In this document: positions 7,578 to 16,075 of the stretch, one piece after another
Position numbering within the stretch: the first letter of the stretch is position 1
How the letters are laid out: each line of letters opens with the position of its first letter
Source: Paraburkholderia sp. C35
GTDB lineage: Bacteria; Pseudomonadota; Gammaproteobacteria; Burkholderiales; Burkholderiaceae
Reading direction: 5' to 3'
Assembly: GCF_003121405.1 (NCBI RefSeq)
Contig: NZ_QBUY01000078.1
Coordinates: 1-42,742, forward strand
Length of the DNA stretch: 42,742 nt
Position numbers and translations under genes: made by a program
The notes under the pieces: generated by a model
Told to the model about the DNA's origin: nothing
What the model saw: only the letters and a program-made list of their open reading frames with translations
The model's database searches: none

Positions 7578-10346
7578 CTACACTTTGACGAGTGAGGACG
7601 GCGACGGATCAGCCATTCCACCGGAATCGCGTAGCTCGCCCGCCAGTTTTCCAATCGTCCCACTTGTGGACTTCAACGCGGCAACGCCTGCACCCTTCGT
7701 TACAGCCGCCGCGAGCGCACCGGAGCCCGCACGCCGGGCAGCTTCCGAAGCGACAGATTCGATTGCCGCAGGGACCGCGGATAGCGTCTGTGCAGTGAGG
7801 CTGGGCAACGCCGGTGCGGCCTCGTGAGCTGCCGTCTGCGGCTGTCCCGCCGGATCCGCGAACTTTCGGCCCGGCGACTCGAACGTCCCTTCCTCCTCGA
7901 AGTACTGAACCTTGCCACCGCCGCGGGGCACATCGGCCAAGGTTGCCTTGCCGCTCGAATCGAGTCGCCCGCTGCGAGAGCTTCCGTCCGGAAACACAAC
8001 CTTGTACCTCGCGTTTTTCACTGGTTCGCCGTTCGGATACGTATGCCACAGTTGCATGCCCGCATCCTGCTGTGTCGGTAGCACAGGCAGCGCGGCCTGT
8101 TGTGTGGCAGAGCCTGAAACGCGCAGCGGCCCCTTCAAGGAGATATCCCCTGCGCTGCCAATTTCCACTTGCGAACCCTCGAGCTTGATATAGGCACCAC
8201 CACACATCAACGTCAGGGACTTGCTTGCGTTCAGCGTGATTGCGTCCTGCGTACTGGACAGGGAAACACCTTTCAACGCAGTGATTTCGAGCGCATCCGA
8301 TTGCGCCTGCATCTCGACTTTGCCCTTTCCCGAAAAGAGCTTCATGCCCTGACCGTTCGCATAGAGCGAGACGGCATCACCTGCCGCGACGGTGAAGTTG
8401 CCGCCCACAGCCGAGTCTGCATTTCCGCCCGCTGTGGTGAAAAGATGCATTCCTGCTGCAATCTGCACATGTTCGCCACTCGTGAACGCCATACCATGCG
8501 GAGCAGACGCGAGCACAACCGCTTGCTGCAGGTTTTTGATCTGCGACTCGAGCAGATTCTGCTGTTCTTCGCATGCGGCCACGACCGCCTTGGCTTGCAC
8601 GACTGCATCTGCAAGGCTTCGCATCCGTGCGCGAGCGGTAGATAGCCGCTGCTGCGCCTGTTCCATGTCGAGTGCCTGCCCTTCGGCCTTTCCCTGGGCA
8701 TCCGCACTGATGAATAGACCTTTGCCGGCTCGCAACACGCCCCAACTATCCGGGCGCAACTCGTAGCCGGCGCCGCGTTGCTGTTTGTTGCGATCGACGA
8801 GGAACCCCATGTTCAGTTGTGTCTTGCCGTACTCGGTGGCGAGCTTGATGCCCTCCTGTCCCTGCCAGTCTTCCATGCGCAATTTGTTGTTGCTTTGCGT
8901 TCGGATGACATTGCGTGAGAGCCATCTGCCATCGCTTGTCACGTGATCGGGCGACTGACTGTTGTGCAACGCATGCGCGATATACGGTCGATCGGGATTG
9001 CCGTCGTGAAACGCTACCGCCACCTCCGTGCCTTCGATAAGCGGAAAGTGAAATCCTGTCTGCAACGCTCCGGCAAAAGGTTTTGCGAGCCGCAACGGCA
9101 CGCTCTCGCCGCCGCGGCTCCATTGTGCAAAGTCCAGGTCGAACCGGACCACGTAATACCCTTGCTGCGTGAGATACGCGTACTTGTACTCGCCCGGGGA
9201 CGTCACGCGCGCACTCAGCGTACCCGAGATGGTCGGCCATTTTTTTTCATCGAGTGTCAGGCGGACACGACGATCGGCGGGAATTGCCTTGTAGGTATTC
9301 GTGTAAGCCTGATCGCGGGACCCACGATGGGAAACCTCGACTACGACCTGGCCCTTGGGCGCATCGGTCAAAATCTCGTCCGTCTGCAGCACGCGCCCCG
9401 GCCGCAGCGCGAGCACATTGCTCTCTCCCTCGAAAACAATCTGCCACGCGACCTCGACTTCGTGACGCAGTTGGGCCTCCCATTGCGCACTCTTGCTATC
9501 CAGATGATTCGTGCCCCACACATACTGCGGACCATATGTAGTCTTGTCGCCGCCTGACACATCCGCTTCGGCTGTCAGACGCTCGAACGCCTGATCGGGG
9601 TTGTAGTCGGCCACCATGACCGACTCAGCGACTGAGCGCGCAATCGTTTTCATCGAAAACACAGACTCGATACCGGATTCGAGGCCCGCTGTCTCGCGGT
9701 AGGGAACTTGCAGCGACGGCTGGTACACGTAATGGTCAATATCGTCGCAAAAGTTCAGCACGTCTCCGTGCTCACCGTCGCCGATGTGGCAAACCATCCC
9801 TTCTTTTTGCATCAACATCTGCACGTACGACAGATCATCGATCTGATATGCGAAGCGAAACGCGTGCTGGGGATATTGCCGACGAAGCGTGAAAGTGAAT
9901 TGATGCCCCTTGAAGCCATGCTCGCGCAAGACCGCCTGAATGATCTCTGGAGCGCTTTGGTGTTGAAAGATCCTGCTGGTGCGCACGCGCGCAAGCTTCG
10001 CGAAATGGGCCTCGACGACCATCTCGTAGCTGTTGAAATCGCGAGTCGTGCCCAGTTTCGTGAAACGCGTGAGCCACCCTGAAAACGTACGGCGTTCGCC
10101 ATCCTCTGGAACGATCGAGAACGACGCATCCTTGCCGAGATAGTCTGCTCGCAGAAGACTGTCAGGATGAGTCAACCTGATCGTGATACGCCAGGGTGAA
10201 CCTAGCTTTTCGGTTGCCTCGAACGACACGACCGATAGTTGAGATGCGCTAACGCTGCCTGGCACATCGAGAAAGTACGCCTGACGCCCGGTCACCATGG
10301 TGCGATTCGATGTTGCATCGATCGCGTCGTTCAAGTTGCGTTTCAT
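7578..10346 (-). CDS. vgrG: T6SS spike protein VgrG (TssI)
   Basis: A 922-residue VgrG. Residues 30-365 match the gp27-like hub. The gp5-like OB fold, around FHFPLIEGTEVAVAFHDGNP, lies at about 430-470, followed by the needle-base sequence IRTQSNNKLRMED. A coiled-coil stretch (about 560-610) precedes the DUF2345 beta-helix extension (about 620-740). After that is an extra tail: a small beta domain, NGEPVKNARYKVVFPDG to GGKVQYFEEEG (about 770-820), shaped like the carrier domains of evolved VgrGs, then an Ala-rich helix to the end. The trimeric spike would puncture target cells and carry the Rhs effector, whose gene follows 40 bases later, with the tail as the likely docking site. No separate adaptor gene (DUF4123, DUF1795) lies between them. 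No structural T6SS genes are in the window, so this is an orphan spike/effector locus. Confidence 0.93.
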   Translation of the reverse strand: MKRNLNDAIDATSNRTMVTGRQAYFLDVPGSVSASQLSVVSFEATEKLGSPWRITIRLTHPDSLLRADYLGKDASFSIVPEDGERRTFSGWLTRFTKLGTTRDFNSYEMVVEAHFAKLARVRTSRIFQHQSAPEIIQAVLREHGFKGHQFTFTLRRQYPQHAFRFAYQIDDLSYVQMLMQKEGMVCHIGDGEHGDVLNFCDDIDHYVYQPSLQVPYRETAGLESGIESVFSMKTIARSVAESVMVADYNPDQAFERLTAEADVSGGDKTTYGPQYVWGTNHLDSKSAQWEAQLRHEVEVAWQIVFEGESNVLALRPGRVLQTDEILTDAPKGQVVVEVSHRGSRDQAYTNTYKAIPADRRVRLTLDEKKWPTISGTLSARVTSPGEYKYAYLTQQGYYVVRFDLDFAQWSRGGESVPLRLAKPFAGALQTGFHFPLIEGTEVAVAFHDGNPDRPYIAHALHNSQSPDHVTSDGRWLSRNVIRTQSNNKLRMEDWQGQEGIKLATEYGKTQLNMGFLVDRNKQQRGAGYELRPDSWGVLRAGKGLFISADAQGKAEGQALDMEQAQQRLSTARARMRSLADAVVQAKAVVAACEEQQNLLESQIKNLQQAVVLASAPHGMAFTSGEHVQIAAGMHLFTTAGGNADSAVGGNFTVAAGDAVSLYANGQGMKLFSGKGKVEMQAQSDALEITALKGVSLSSTQDAITLNASKSLTLMCGGAYIKLEGSQVEIGSAGDISLKGPLRVSGSATQQAALPVLPTQQDAGMQLWHTYPNGEPVKNARYKVVFPDGSSRSGRLDSSGKATLADVPRGGGKVQYFEEEGTFESPGRKFADPAGQPQTAAHEAAPALPSLTAQTLSAVPAAIESVASEAARRAGSGALAAAVTKGAGVAALKSTSGTIGKLAGELRDSGGMADPSPSSLVKV

Positions 10347-10430
10347 GATTTCGTTACTGTTCCCGCAGAAAGCCGACGAGACTGCACCTGACCGGCTCCT
10401 GAGAATCGATCTTCGTGAACACGCGGGCGC

Positions 10431-10688
10431 TTATCCGATCGAGGCAAACGTGCCTGATGCGATCAACGAGCAGCCACAAGCGCAGCGATGTCCGTCGAGC
10501 GCCACGCGCCGACCGTTATCCAGCACCATGTCGGAGCCTTCGCTAATCTCGATGACCCCATGCAATGGACATGAAATTAGATCGAACTGTCGCGCCACCT
10601 CTCGCCCTACGACATGCATCGTGCCGGACCCCGTCAGCACAAATCCCCCGTGAGTATTCGAGTCACCGACACACGCAATCGATTTCAC
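10431..10688 (-). CDS. PAAR-domain spike-tip protein
   Basis: An 85-residue PAAR protein beginning KSIACVGDSNTHGGFVLTGS and ending with a HRCACGCSLIASG segment. The GD..THGG..L.GS opening and the Cys/His residues are the family signature; PAAR proteins fold into a zinc-bound cone that sharpens the VgrG tip. The start is GTG at 10688-10686 with GAGGA seven bases upstream, which fixes it well. The vgrG start lies 84 bases after the stop, so PAAR, vgrG, rhs and immunity form one transcription unit. The Rhs protein itself shows no PAAR domain, which explains the separate gene. Confidence 0.88.
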   Translation of the reverse strand: MKSIACVGDSNTHGGFVLTGSGTMHVVGREVARQFDLISCPLHGVIEISEGSDMVLDNGRRVALDGHRCACGCSLIASGTFASIG

Positions 10689-11030
10689 TTCGCTATCCTC
10701 ATTGACAATTTGATGAGTTCACCATGCTCGCATCAATGGTCGCTCCCAGTCGACTCAAAATCCCGGCTCGACCAGAACACTATCCTGGTTGAATCAAGTC
10801 GAGTACGAATTTATGTAAAAAATTGATTAGGATGATTGATTCATCAAATCCAACCATCAGATCCCAATCGCTTCATTGACTTTCATCATATTCAACGAGC
10901 AATGGAATATTTTTCGAACTGATCCGTTACCACGTCCTCGTTCGAAAACACACCGTGATCACGGAATAAACCCCACCCGCACCCCGTTCAATGACCGTCA
11001 CGACCTTTCGACAAGGCAAGGAGTGCGGTC
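10689..11030. promoter_or_regulatory. AT-rich divergent intergenic region with palindromes
   Basis: This 342-base region separates the divergently read PAAR operon and the lipoprotein gene and is clearly more AT-rich than its flanks. It contains an inverted repeat, TTTTCGAAC at 10911-10919 and GTTCGAAAA at 10940-10948, and a perfect 12-base palindrome CCGTGATCACGG at 10953-10964. I found no match to the sigma-54 -24/-12 consensus facing PAAR. Promoters for both directions are probably here, but their exact sites cannot be assigned. Confidence 0.45.
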
Positions 11031-12209
11031 ATGAAGTCTCTTCTGCAGATATTCGGCGTCGCAGCCTGTGGCGCGGCCCTGGCGACGCTCGTTTCATGCG
11101 GCGGCAGTTCCGGGTCGAATAACATGGGCCCGCCACCCCAATCGACCTTCACGGCAATGGCGATCGTCTCCGACGGTGCCGTCGCCGCGCCGCACACCGA
11201 TCCGAACCTGAAGAACCCATGGGGCATCGCATTCAATCCAAAGGGCTTCGTCTGGGTTGCCGACAACGGCACCAATCTCGCTACGCTCTATGACGGCAAC
11301 GGCGTGCCGCAATCGCTGGTCGTCACGATTCCGGCAGGCACCAGCGGCGCGGCATCGCCAACGGGCATCGTGTTCAATGCCACGCAGAGCTTCAACGTCA
11401 CGGAGAACGGCAAATCGGGCGTTGCGGCGTTCATCTTCGCGGGCGAAGGCGGCACGATCACGGCGTGGGCGCCCGCAGTCGGCCCGACCAATGCCTTCAC
11501 CCTGTACGACGATGGCGCAGGCGGCGCCGTGTACAAAGGTCTGGCGCTCGCGGCCAACAATGGCAACAACTTCCTCTATGCCACCGATTTCCATAACAAC
11601 AAGATCGACGTGTTCGACACGAACTTCGCGAAGGTCACGATGCCCGGTGGCTTCAGGGATTCCGCTATTCCAGCGGGTTTCGCGCCCTTCGGCATCCAGC
11701 TGGTCGGCTCGAATCTGTTCGTCACCTATGCGATGCAGGATGCCGCCAGACACGACGATGTCGCGGGCGCCGGACTCGGCATGGTCGATGTGTTCGATAC
11801 GGCGGGCAATCTCAAGCAGCGCTTCGCGCCAGGCGGGCCGCTGAACGCGCCGTGGGGCATCGCGCAGGCGCCTGGCAGTCTCGGCACCATCGGCGGCGAG
11901 ATCCTGATCGGCAACTTTGGCGACGGGACGATCAACACATTCGACGCATCGAGCGGCAAATCATTGGGCCCGCTGAAATCGTCGAATGGCAGCACGATCG
12001 TCGAACCCGGCTTGTGGGGTCTCGCATTCGGCAACGACCTGAACAGCCAGCCGTCGACCACGCTGTTCTTCACAGCCGGACCGAATGGCGAAGCCAATGG
12101 TGTCTACGGGAGAATCGATCTGAATCCTGCCAGCACTTCGGGTCAGAGCACGACGTCCGGCTCCAGCACGGGCAGCAGTTCGAGCGGTGGCGCCAGCATC
12201 GGCATGTAG
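11031..12209 (+). CDS. TIGR03118-type lipoprotein, beta-propeller
   Basis: A 392-residue exported protein. The signal peptide ends in a lipobox, ATLVSCGG, with Cys23 as the acylated residue. The mature part consists of repeated short strands with motifs such as NPWGIAFNPKGFVWVADNGT, NFLYATDFHNNKIDVFD and GEILIGNFGDGTINTFD, typical of an NHL/YncE-like propeller and of the TIGR03118 family. The C-terminus is a Ser/Gly/Thr-rich low-complexity tail. AAGGAG lies nine bases before the ATG. Function is unknown for the family. It stands alone between the T6SS locus, divergent, and rpoN, convergent. Confidence 0.85.
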   Translation: MKSLLQIFGVAACGAALATLVSCGGSSGSNNMGPPPQSTFTAMAIVSDGAVAAPHTDPNLKNPWGIAFNPKGFVWVADNGTNLATLYDGNGVPQSLVVTIPAGTSGAASPTGIVFNATQSFNVTENGKSGVAAFIFAGEGGTITAWAPAVGPTNAFTLYDDGAGGAVYKGLALAANNGNNFLYATDFHNNKIDVFDTNFAKVTMPGGFRDSAIPAGFAPFGIQLVGSNLFVTYAMQDAARHDDVAGAGLGMVDVFDTAGNLKQRFAPGGPLNAPWGIAQAPGSLGTIGGEILIGNFGDGTINTFDASSGKSLGPLKSSNGSTIVEPGLWGLAFGNDLNSQPSTTLFFTAGPNGEANGVYGRIDLNPASTSGQSTTSGSSTGSSSSGGASIGM

Positions 12210-12238
12210 TCTCTGACGCGTCGCCCCGTTCCATACGA

Positions 12239-12270
12239 AACGGCCGCTTCTGCAAGGAAGCGGCCGTTTT
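12239..12270. terminator. Strong bidirectional terminator
   Basis: A perfect 12-base stem, AACGGCCGCTTC at 12239-12250 and its complement at 12257-12268, with a six-base loop and T-runs outward on both strands. It lies between the convergent lipoprotein gene (stop 12209) and rpoN (stop 12311), so it should end both transcripts. Confidence 0.85.
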
Positions 12271-12310
12271 GCGAAGCTCACGCGGACACGTCAATTCCGC
12301 ATCGCGCGTG

Positions 12311-13783
12311 TCAGATCTGCCGGCGCAACTCCGCCGGCGGCACCTTCATCAGATGCCGGTACTTCGCCACCGTGCGGCGCGCGACCAGTACACCCTGATC
12401 CGCGAGCATCTTCGCGAGCGCGACATCCGATAACGGATCGCGTGTGTTTTCCGCAGCGATCATTTCCTTGAGCAACGCACGCACGGCGGCAGCCGAGCAC
12501 GTGCCACCGCTTTCCGTGCCGAGTTCGCGCGGGAAGAAGTGCTTGAACTCGAAGATGCCGCGCGGCGTCGCCATGTACTTGTTGCCCGTCGCACGCGAAA
12601 TCGTCGATTCGTGCAGGCCGAGTTCTTCCGCTACATCGCGCAGTACCAGCGGCTTCAACGCGATCTCGCCGTACTGGAAGAACGGCTTCTGGTGCGCAAC
12701 GATGCATTCGGCGACGCGCTGAATGGTCTCGAAGCGTTGCTGCGCGTTGCGGATCAGCCAGCGCGCTTCCTGCAACTGCTGCGCGAGCGGCGAACGGCTT
12801 GCGCCCGCCGATTGCGCAAACAGCTCGGCATACATCCGGTGAATCCTCGCGCGCGGCAGCACGGCGGGATTGACCGTCACCACCCACTTGTTGCGCACGT
12901 TACGCACGATCACATCCGGCACGATGTAGTTGTCATCGGCGCGGCCATACGAATTGCCCGGCTTCGGATCGAGCTTGCGCACAAGCGCGCAGGCAATGCG
13001 CAGTTCTTCCGCATCGCAGCCAATCTGCTTCTGCAATTCCGCATGTTCGCGGCGTGCAAGCCGATCGAGATGATGCTCGACCACCTGCTTCGCGACATTG
13101 CGTCCGGGTGTATCGGCGGGCAATGCGTCGATCTGCAACGCAAGACATTCGGACAGCGAGCGCGCCGCGAGTCCCGGTCGATCCAGTGTCTGCACGAGAC
13201 GCAGCGCGACCACCAACTCCTCTTCAGTCAGCGCAGGTTCGATGTCGACGATGTCGGGGAGATCCGCGAGCTCCTGACGCAGATACCCGTCGTCATCGAG
13301 TGCTTCGATCACGAGGCGCGCCACTTCGCGCTCGCGATCGTCGAGCCGGTAAAGACGCAAGGCGTCGTGCAACTGCTCGTGCAAGGTAGGTTGCGAGCGC
13401 GCCCATTCCGTCGGGTCCGCCGCATCGGAGTCGCCGTTGTAGCGCGATGCGCCGCGCCCGTAGGCATCGCCGCCATAGTCGCCACCGTCGTCCGACGACG
13501 CCACGCTCTCGGCCGCCGGTTCCGGCGACGAACTTTCGAGCGCGCTATCGCGCTCCGCAGCAGGCAGCGCCTCGCTATCGGCGCCGGCCGTCTCAGCCGT
13601 CGCACCCGCAGGAAGATCTTCCGCCGCGGACGAGTCGTATTCGAGGAAGGGATTGGTGTCGAGCGCGTTGCGCAGCTCCTGCTGAAACTCCAGCGAAGAC
13701 AGTTGAAGCAGACGCACGGACTGCTGCAGACGCGGTGTGAGCGCAAAAGTTTGCTTTGCGCGTAGTTCGATTGTAGGCGGCAT
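12311..13783 (-). CDS. rpoN: RNA polymerase sigma-54 factor RpoN
   Basis: A 490-residue sigma-54. Region I is intact at the N-terminus: LRAKQTFALTPRLQQSVRLL, with FQQELRNALDTNPFLE. An acidic, Ser/Ala-rich region II follows (about 50-130). Then come the core-binding domain and the HTH region near GLHESTISRATGNKYM. The C-terminal RpoN box ARRTVAKYR is at about residues 468-476 and would recognise the -24 element. AGGA is about nine bases upstream of the ATG. Burkholderiaceae commonly have a second rpoN outside the usual lptB/hpf context. None of those partners is near here, so this is likely the accessory copy. It stands alone with its own upstream region. Confidence 0.95.
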   Translation of the reverse strand: MPPTIELRAKQTFALTPRLQQSVRLLQLSSLEFQQELRNALDTNPFLEYDSSAAEDLPAGATAETAGADSEALPAAERDSALESSSPEPAAESVASSDDGGDYGGDAYGRGASRYNGDSDAADPTEWARSQPTLHEQLHDALRLYRLDDREREVARLVIEALDDDGYLRQELADLPDIVDIEPALTEEELVVALRLVQTLDRPGLAARSLSECLALQIDALPADTPGRNVAKQVVEHHLDRLARREHAELQKQIGCDAEELRIACALVRKLDPKPGNSYGRADDNYIVPDVIVRNVRNKWVVTVNPAVLPRARIHRMYAELFAQSAGASRSPLAQQLQEARWLIRNAQQRFETIQRVAECIVAHQKPFFQYGEIALKPLVLRDVAEELGLHESTISRATGNKYMATPRGIFEFKHFFPRELGTESGGTCSAAAVRALLKEMIAAENTRDPLSDVALAKMLADQGVLVARRTVAKYRHLMKVPPAELRRQI

Positions 13784-14221
13784 ACAGACTCTTCCTGTGA
13801 ATGTTCAACGAGCTTTTGCGTAACGGATATGCAACAGTCGTACCAGGTTTCGCAACTGTCTGTTTTGATTCGCCTTTGCATGCTGCGGACGCATTCCGCA
13901 TGCCCGCCGTTCACGCCGATTTTACAAACGCACTGAAATTCGAACCGAATCATGCGACATCGATCCGCGCGCGCCAGAAGCGCCAGAAGAGAGGCAACGC
14001 GATGCACGCGCGACCCGCGACGGGCACGACGGTTGCTGGAAAGCTCACAGGGACGCGCCTCTTTCACCAGGATTGAATGGCGGCGCGTGCCATGTCGGCG
14101 ACGGACCAGACGGAACCGCGGCGGCAGTGGTCTTTGGTCGGGTCATCGGCGGCATTGCGCCGCGATCGATCGGACGGACAACAGGACCGCAACCCTGATC
14201 ATCAATCGAGAAGGAGAAACC
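13784..14221. promoter_or_regulatory. Divergent intergenic region, rpoN and BON gene
   Basis: These 438 bases lie between two divergent genes. The open frames across them have the Arg/His-rich composition of antisense or intergenic GC-rich DNA and no ribosome sites, so I see no gene. Promoters for rpoN and the BON gene must be here; I cannot assign boxes with confidence. Confidence 0.4.
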
Positions 14222-14560
14222 ATGAAAACTATCCAGTTCCTCAAGGCCGCAGGCAGCATCGCATGTGTTGCATTCGCACTGAACGCTACGGCACAAACCA
14301 CGGCATCGGCGCCGCCCGCCACATCGGAAAGCGTCGGCCAGCATATCGACGACGGCACCGTGACCACCAAGGTCAAGGCCGAACTGCTCGGCGCAAAGAA
14401 CGTCAAGTCCACGCACATCCATGTGAAGACCCGCAAGGGCATCGTGTGGCTGTCGGGTTCGGTGCCGTCGGCTGAAGACAAGACGGCCGCGCAGGACGTC
14501 GTGCAGACCGTGTCCGGCGTGAAGGGTGTGAAGAACCATCTGAAGATCGCAGCCGATTAA
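14222..14560 (+). CDS. Periplasmic BON-domain protein
   Basis: A 112-residue protein with a signal peptide (MKTIQFLKAAGSIACVAFAL, cleavage near NATAQ). A single BON domain follows from about residue 40: DGTVTTKVKAELLG, IHVKTRKGIVWLSGSVPS, and VVQTVSGVKGVKNHL. BON domains are found in OsmY-like periplasmic stress proteins and bind phospholipid surfaces. AAGGAG lies shortly before the ATG and decides this start over longer upstream frames. It is monocistronic, with a terminator directly downstream. Confidence 0.9.
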   Translation: MKTIQFLKAAGSIACVAFALNATAQTTASAPPATSESVGQHIDDGTVTTKVKAELLGAKNVKSTHIHVKTRKGIVWLSGSVPSAEDKTAAQDVVQTVSGVKGVKNHLKIAAD

Positions 14561-14602
14561 TCCGCACGACGGGTGACGCATTTGCGTCATCTGTACTGAT
14601 GT

Positions 14603-14635
14603 GAAAAAGGCCGCCCGTCGTGGGTGGCCTTTTTC
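14603..14635. terminator. Rho-independent terminator
   Basis: Inverted repeat AAAAAGGCCGCCC / GGGTGGCCTTTTT with a short loop, ending in a T-run on the plus strand and a complementary A-run that serves the minus strand. It lies between the BON gene (stop 14560) and the convergent gene ending at 14657 and can serve both. Confidence 0.85.
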
Positions 14636-14656
14636 ATGTTGCAAATGCTCAGAGCG

Positions 14657-15100
14657 TCAAGCCGGAAACTGGTCGCACAGTGCCCGGATGCGGTCGTGAT
14701 TGTGTAGCACACCCTGATATAACCGCTCGACCACCGTGCGCACATCGGCAGGCAGATCTTTTTCGAGCGCATCGTGAAAGTGCTTTTTCGCGGTATGTTC
14801 GCCTTTCTCGCAATCGGCGAGTATCGCGTGATCCGTGCGGTCACCCACTGCCGACTTCACATCGATCCACCCCCGATGCAATGCCCCCGCGACGCTGCCG
14901 CCGCACTCCGGCTTGCTGCCCATTTTCAGCATGAAGTCCTGCAGTTGCCGTGCGCCCTGGGTGCATTCGTCTGCTATTTCGAGCAACGCTTCTTTCACGC
15001 CTGCATGATGCACATGCTCAGCCGCCTTCATGAAGCCGCGCTCGCCGTCTTTCGATATTTCGATCAGATCATTCAGAACGGCAATGACATTCGTCGTCAT
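14657..15100 (-). CDS. PA2169-family four-helix-bundle protein (DUF2383)
   Basis: A 147-residue helical, soluble protein. The N-terminus VIAVLNDLIEISKDGERGF is the signature of the PA2169/DUF2383 family, ferritin-like four-helix bundles often induced in stress or stationary phase. Helix two has ALLEIADECTQGARQLQDF, and the C-terminal helix VVERLYQGVLHNHDRIRAL closes the bundle. The start at 15100 is chosen because GAGGAG lies a few bases upstream; the frame extends to 15145 without a ribosome site. It is convergent with the BON gene. Its biochemical role is not known. Confidence 0.88.
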   Translation of the reverse strand: MTTNVIAVLNDLIEISKDGERGFMKAAEHVHHAGVKEALLEIADECTQGARQLQDFMLKMGSKPECGGSVAGALHRGWIDVKSAVGDRTDHAILADCEKGEHTAKKHFHDALEKDLPADVRTVVERLYQGVLHNHDRIRALCDQFPA

Positions 15101-15418
15101 TCGTGGCTCCTCGTCAGGTTGCTTGAGATGTTGCCAATTTTGCACGCGTTGTGCCAGACCGCGGTTGGAATGAAGACATGTTGCTCGCGCATCGCTTTGC
15201 CATCTTTGCCATTGCGACGGGTAATTGCTTCCATTGCAATGAATATCTGCTGCATTCCGGCCGTCGAAACCCAGTATGCGCTTGCAATGCGCGAAGAGGC
15301 ATGGATGTTGCTCCCCTCTTGCTGGATATAAGCACGCTGGACCCTCTCAAGCCGCACATCGCCATGCGATGCGGCCAGTACATAACGTGGGCCAGCGAAT
15401 GACAAGGGAGAATTCACC
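15101..15418. other. Intergenic region, no gene supported
   Basis: These 318 bases separate divergent genes (15100 minus, 15419 plus). Frames of 80-130 codons cross it on both strands but lack ribosome sites and resemble no family. Promoters for both neighbours are expected here; no convincing -35/-10 pair stood out. Confidence 0.4.
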
Positions 15419-15700
15419 ATGAAAATCAGCAGCGCGGAATGCCTGCTGTGCGTGGCTATCGTCACGTCAGCTGTCGTCGCACACATACGCATGCAGACGA
15501 TGCCGTCCGCCGAAGCCGGCGTGCCCGCTACGCAAACGCAGTCAGCCCAGCGTGAGGCACGCGTGCCGTCATGCGATGAAGCACACAGTGGCTTGCTTCG
15601 CGCAGCATGCGAGACAGCACGTGATCAACACCCAATCGATAGCAACGACGGCCAGATGAACCGGGCTGTCACACCGCGCACGAGCACGCTCTGGGTTTAA
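15419..15700 (+). CDS. Short hypothetical protein with N-terminal anchor
   Basis: A 93-residue protein of unknown family. An N-terminal hydrophobic stretch (about residues 7-22, CLLCVAIVTSAVVAHI) could be a signal peptide or membrane anchor. The remainder is polar, with two cysteines in SCDEAHSGLLRAACETARDQ, and looks periplasmic. AAGGGAG about eight bases before the ATG supports translation. It could be a lineage-specific envelope protein. Confidence 0.55.
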   Translation: MKISSAECLLCVAIVTSAVVAHIRMQTMPSAEAGVPATQTQSAQREARVPSCDEAHSGLLRAACETARDQHPIDSNDGQMNRAVTPRTSTLWV

Positions 15701-15772
15701 CGTAACCCCGTCGACTAGCGGTCGCGCATGGCTGCGTGTCAGTTGCAGCAGCCATGTTTTTGCGTGGCCTCG

Positions 15773-16075
15773 CTAGGTCTTGAGCCTGCTCTCCGTCTCC
15801 ATTCCCTCGACACGAAACAGGCCGCTGTGCAGGATCACGCTTTCGCCGCGGTTCTGATCCAGCGCTTCCGCGCAGACTGCACGAATGCGCGCGCGGCCTC
15901 GTTCGTAGGCGTCGATCAACGCATCTTCCAGCGGTGAGTCAGCGCCGAAGTGATCCTCCAGCGCCTCTGCTGAGATCGCGCAAACGACGGGCTCGCCGTC
16001 CACGCGCGCCATGAAGCTGACGGTGAGGCTCGACCCATCGAATGCGGGAGCATCATCGGGGAAAGTGATGTGCAT
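15773..16075 (-). CDS. DUF1488 family protein
   Basis: A 100-residue protein matching DUF1488: MHITFPDDAPAFDGSSLTVS, then VVCAISAEALEDHFGADSP and the terminal ILHSGLFRVEG. The start at 16075 is supported by GAGGA eight bases upstream. The frame stays open to 16366, where the extension encodes a broken PfpI-like protein, so a fused 197-residue product is also possible. DUF1488 has no established function and is common in Burkholderiaceae near stress genes. Confidence 0.82.
   Translation of the reverse strand: MHITFPDDAPAFDGSSLTVSFMARVDGEPVVCAISAEALEDHFGADSPLEDALIDAYERGRARIRAVCAEALDQNRGESVILHSGLFRVEGMETESRLKT

Noticed and set aside
7538..7663. N-terminal extension of rhs to 7663
   Set aside because: It would overlap vgrG by over 80 bases and lacks a ribosome site; the sequence is basic shadow of the vgrG end.
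10689..11030. Possible sigma-54 promoter for the PAAR operon
   Set aside because: Searched by eye for GG-N10-GC in the TGGCAC/TTGC context on the minus strand; no acceptable match.
12539..13765. Open frame of 408 codons on the plus strand opposite rpoN
   Set aside because: Shadow of rpoN; no family resemblance and Arg/His-rich.
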